A stretch of 64,000 bases of DNA from Xylocopa sonorina (taxonomy: Eukaryota; Arthropoda; Insecta; Hymenoptera; Apidae): assembly GCF_050948175.1 (NCBI RefSeq), contig NC_135208.1, forward strand, positions 3,658,001 to 3,722,000, read 5' to 3'. The notes below the pieces were generated by a model. The model searched no databases. It was given only the letters and a program-made list of their open reading frames with translations, and was not told the DNA's origin. The translations under genes and the position numbers were made by a program. Of the stretch, positions 62,441 to 64,000 are shown piece by piece (positions within the stretch are counted from its first letter, which is position 1; each line of letters begins with the position of its first letter).

Positions 62441-64000
62441 AAAAAATGATTCGAAACTTCAAAACCAATTATAACATAAAATAAAGGGAAAAATGAGATG
62501 TTTACTACACCAAACGCAATAGAATACATTAATTAATAATATGTAGCGCATGGAAAAGCCAATTAATTAGCAATTACAACAGTAGAAGTAACATACATAA
62601 TTAAACACCTTTAATACAAGATGATACGTGTTAGAAAGGATGTTTGTTAATTCTATTCGCGTAATTAATTATGGGAGGGAATATTCTATTAATAAATACA
62701 GGAATTTTAATTAGAAACTATATTTAGTCCAATATAAAGCAAATAATACGATGTTACCATAAGTAATCACAGTTAATGCATTACGGATTGAATAAAATAC
62801 ACTCCACATTAATTAACTCACGCAATCTAAATGATTTAGTCTGCTAAAAGTCTCCTTTCGCTCTCTATTTAATAATATAATTAATTTTAAAGGTTTCATT
62901 AAGTTTTTAAATTTTTGCGCGCAAACAGCGCCGCTGGCGCCATCTCTGTGAGAAACGCTGAAACTACTCGCCGTTTAGTTTCACCGTTTCTCACAGAGAT
63001 GGCGCCAGTGGCGCTGTTTGGGCGCAAAAATTTAAAAAATGATTGGAAACTTCAAAACCAATTATAACATAAAATAAAGGGAAAAATGGGATGTTTACTA
63101 CACCAAACGCAATAGAATACATTAATTAATAATATGTAGTGCATGGAAAAGCCAATTAATTAGCAATTACATCAGTAGAAGTAAGATACATAATTAAACA
63201 CATTTAATACAAGATGATACGTGTTACAAAGGATGTTTGTTAATTCTATTCGCGTAATTAATTATGGGAGGGCCTATTCTATTAACAAATCCACGAATTT
63301 TAATTAGAAACCATATTTAGTCCAATATAAAGCAAATAATACGATGTTACCATAAGTAATCACAGTTAATGCATTACGGATTGAATAAAATACACTCCAC
63401 ATTAATTAACTAACGCAATCTAAATGATTTAGTCTGCTAAAAGTCTCCTTTCGCTCTCTATTTAATAATATAATTAATTTTAAAGGTTTCATTAAGTTTT
63501 TAAATTTTTGCGCGCAAACAGCGCCGCTGGCGCCATCTCTGTGAGAAACGCTGAAACTACTCGCCGTTTAGTTTCACCGTTTCTCACAGAGATGGCGCCA
63601 GTGGCGCTGTTTGGGCGCAAAAATTTAAAAAATGATTCGAAACTTCAAAACCAATTATAACATAAAATAAAGGGAAAAATGAGATGTTTACTACACCAAA
63701 CGCAATAGAATACATTAATTAATAATATGTAGCGCATGGAAAAGCCAATTAATTAGCAATTACAACAGTAGAAGTAACATACATAATTAAACACCTTTAA
63801 TACAAGATGATACGTGTTAGAAAGGATGTTTGTTAATTCTATTCGCGTAATTAACTATGGGAGGGAATATTCTATTAATAAATACGGGAATTTTAATTAG
63901 GAACTATATTTAGTCCAATATAAAGCAAATAATACGATGTTACCATAAGTAATCACAGTTAATGCATTACGGATCGAATAAAATATAATCCACATTAATT

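Larger units (their letters stand above)
59970..64000. repeat. 593-bp tandem satellite array, open at the right edge
   Basis: GGCGCCATCT recurs at 59971, 60564, 61157, 61750, 62343, 62936 and 63529, always exactly 593 bp apart. There are 6.8 copies in the window with no indel between units. Each unit is a 125-bp palindrome plus about 468 bp of AT-rich spacer without a reading frame. Spacer variants show a three-unit pattern: unit 3 matches 6 and unit 4 matches 7. The array begins abruptly inside the left arm of the first palindrome (the outer 27 nt are missing). No transposase, target-site duplication or terminal repeat is visible, so this is a satellite rather than a mobile element as far as can be seen. 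Confidence 0.95.

Noticed and set aside
59970..64000. CRISPR array or DNA transposon in the repeat
   Set aside because: 593-bp units in a eukaryotic genome, long similar spacers, no transposase or target-site duplication.

Overview
The window looks like nuclear DNA of an insect. It is AT-rich, the genes have many short introns (mostly 45-120 nt) with GT-AG borders, and all recognisable proteins are animal orthologues. The overall character suggests a hymenopteran, possibly a bee, but that is inference: no diagnostic marker is present. I find 18 protein-coding genes between 1 and 59772, then a 593-bp satellite array to the right edge. Nearly all exon models were built by hand and close in frame from start to stop.

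Layout. 1-12 kb: SMYD4-like SET/MYND protein (-, cut by the left edge), Topors ubiquitin/SUMO ligase (+), DIMT1 rRNA dimethyladenosine transferase (-), RASSF8-type scaffold (+). 12-22 kb: RFC3 clamp-loader subunit (+), SDHC (-) head-to-head with prohibitin-2 (+), cytosolic aspartyl-tRNA synthetase (+), SNAPC1 (+). 22-31 kb: an uncharacterised gene (-), a secreted histidine acid phosphatase (+), the spliceosomal helicase DDX23/PRP28 (-). 31-45 kb: DAZAP2-like gene (+), whose 16-nt first coding exon is followed by an 8-kb intron, then a 4.2-kb gene-poor stretch. 45-57 kb: FAM136A (-) head-to-head with ATP synthase beta (+), NSMCE4 (-) head-to-head with VPS41 (+), CATIP-like (-) tail-to-tail with VPS41. 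57-60 kb: an HCN-like cyclic-nucleotide channel (+) whose selectivity filter is not GYG.

Functional grouping. Most genes are single-copy housekeeping genes in divergent pairs with short shared promoters. Two of these pairs are wholly mitochondrial: SDHC/PHB2 and FAM136A/ATP synthase beta. CATIP and the HCN-like channel are neighbours and could both serve cilia or sperm, which is speculative.

Main points of interest: (1) the 593-bp satellite with a 125-bp near-perfect palindrome in every unit, one unit having its hairpin tip inverted, a three-unit higher-order pattern, and paired CTCF-like cores; (2) a minor-class AT-AC intron in PHB2; (3) a phase-compatible alternative last exon giving PHB2 a 65-residue new tail; (4) an HCN-like channel with a degenerate pore and weakened S4; (5) an RFC3 whose Walker B acidic position is Asn.
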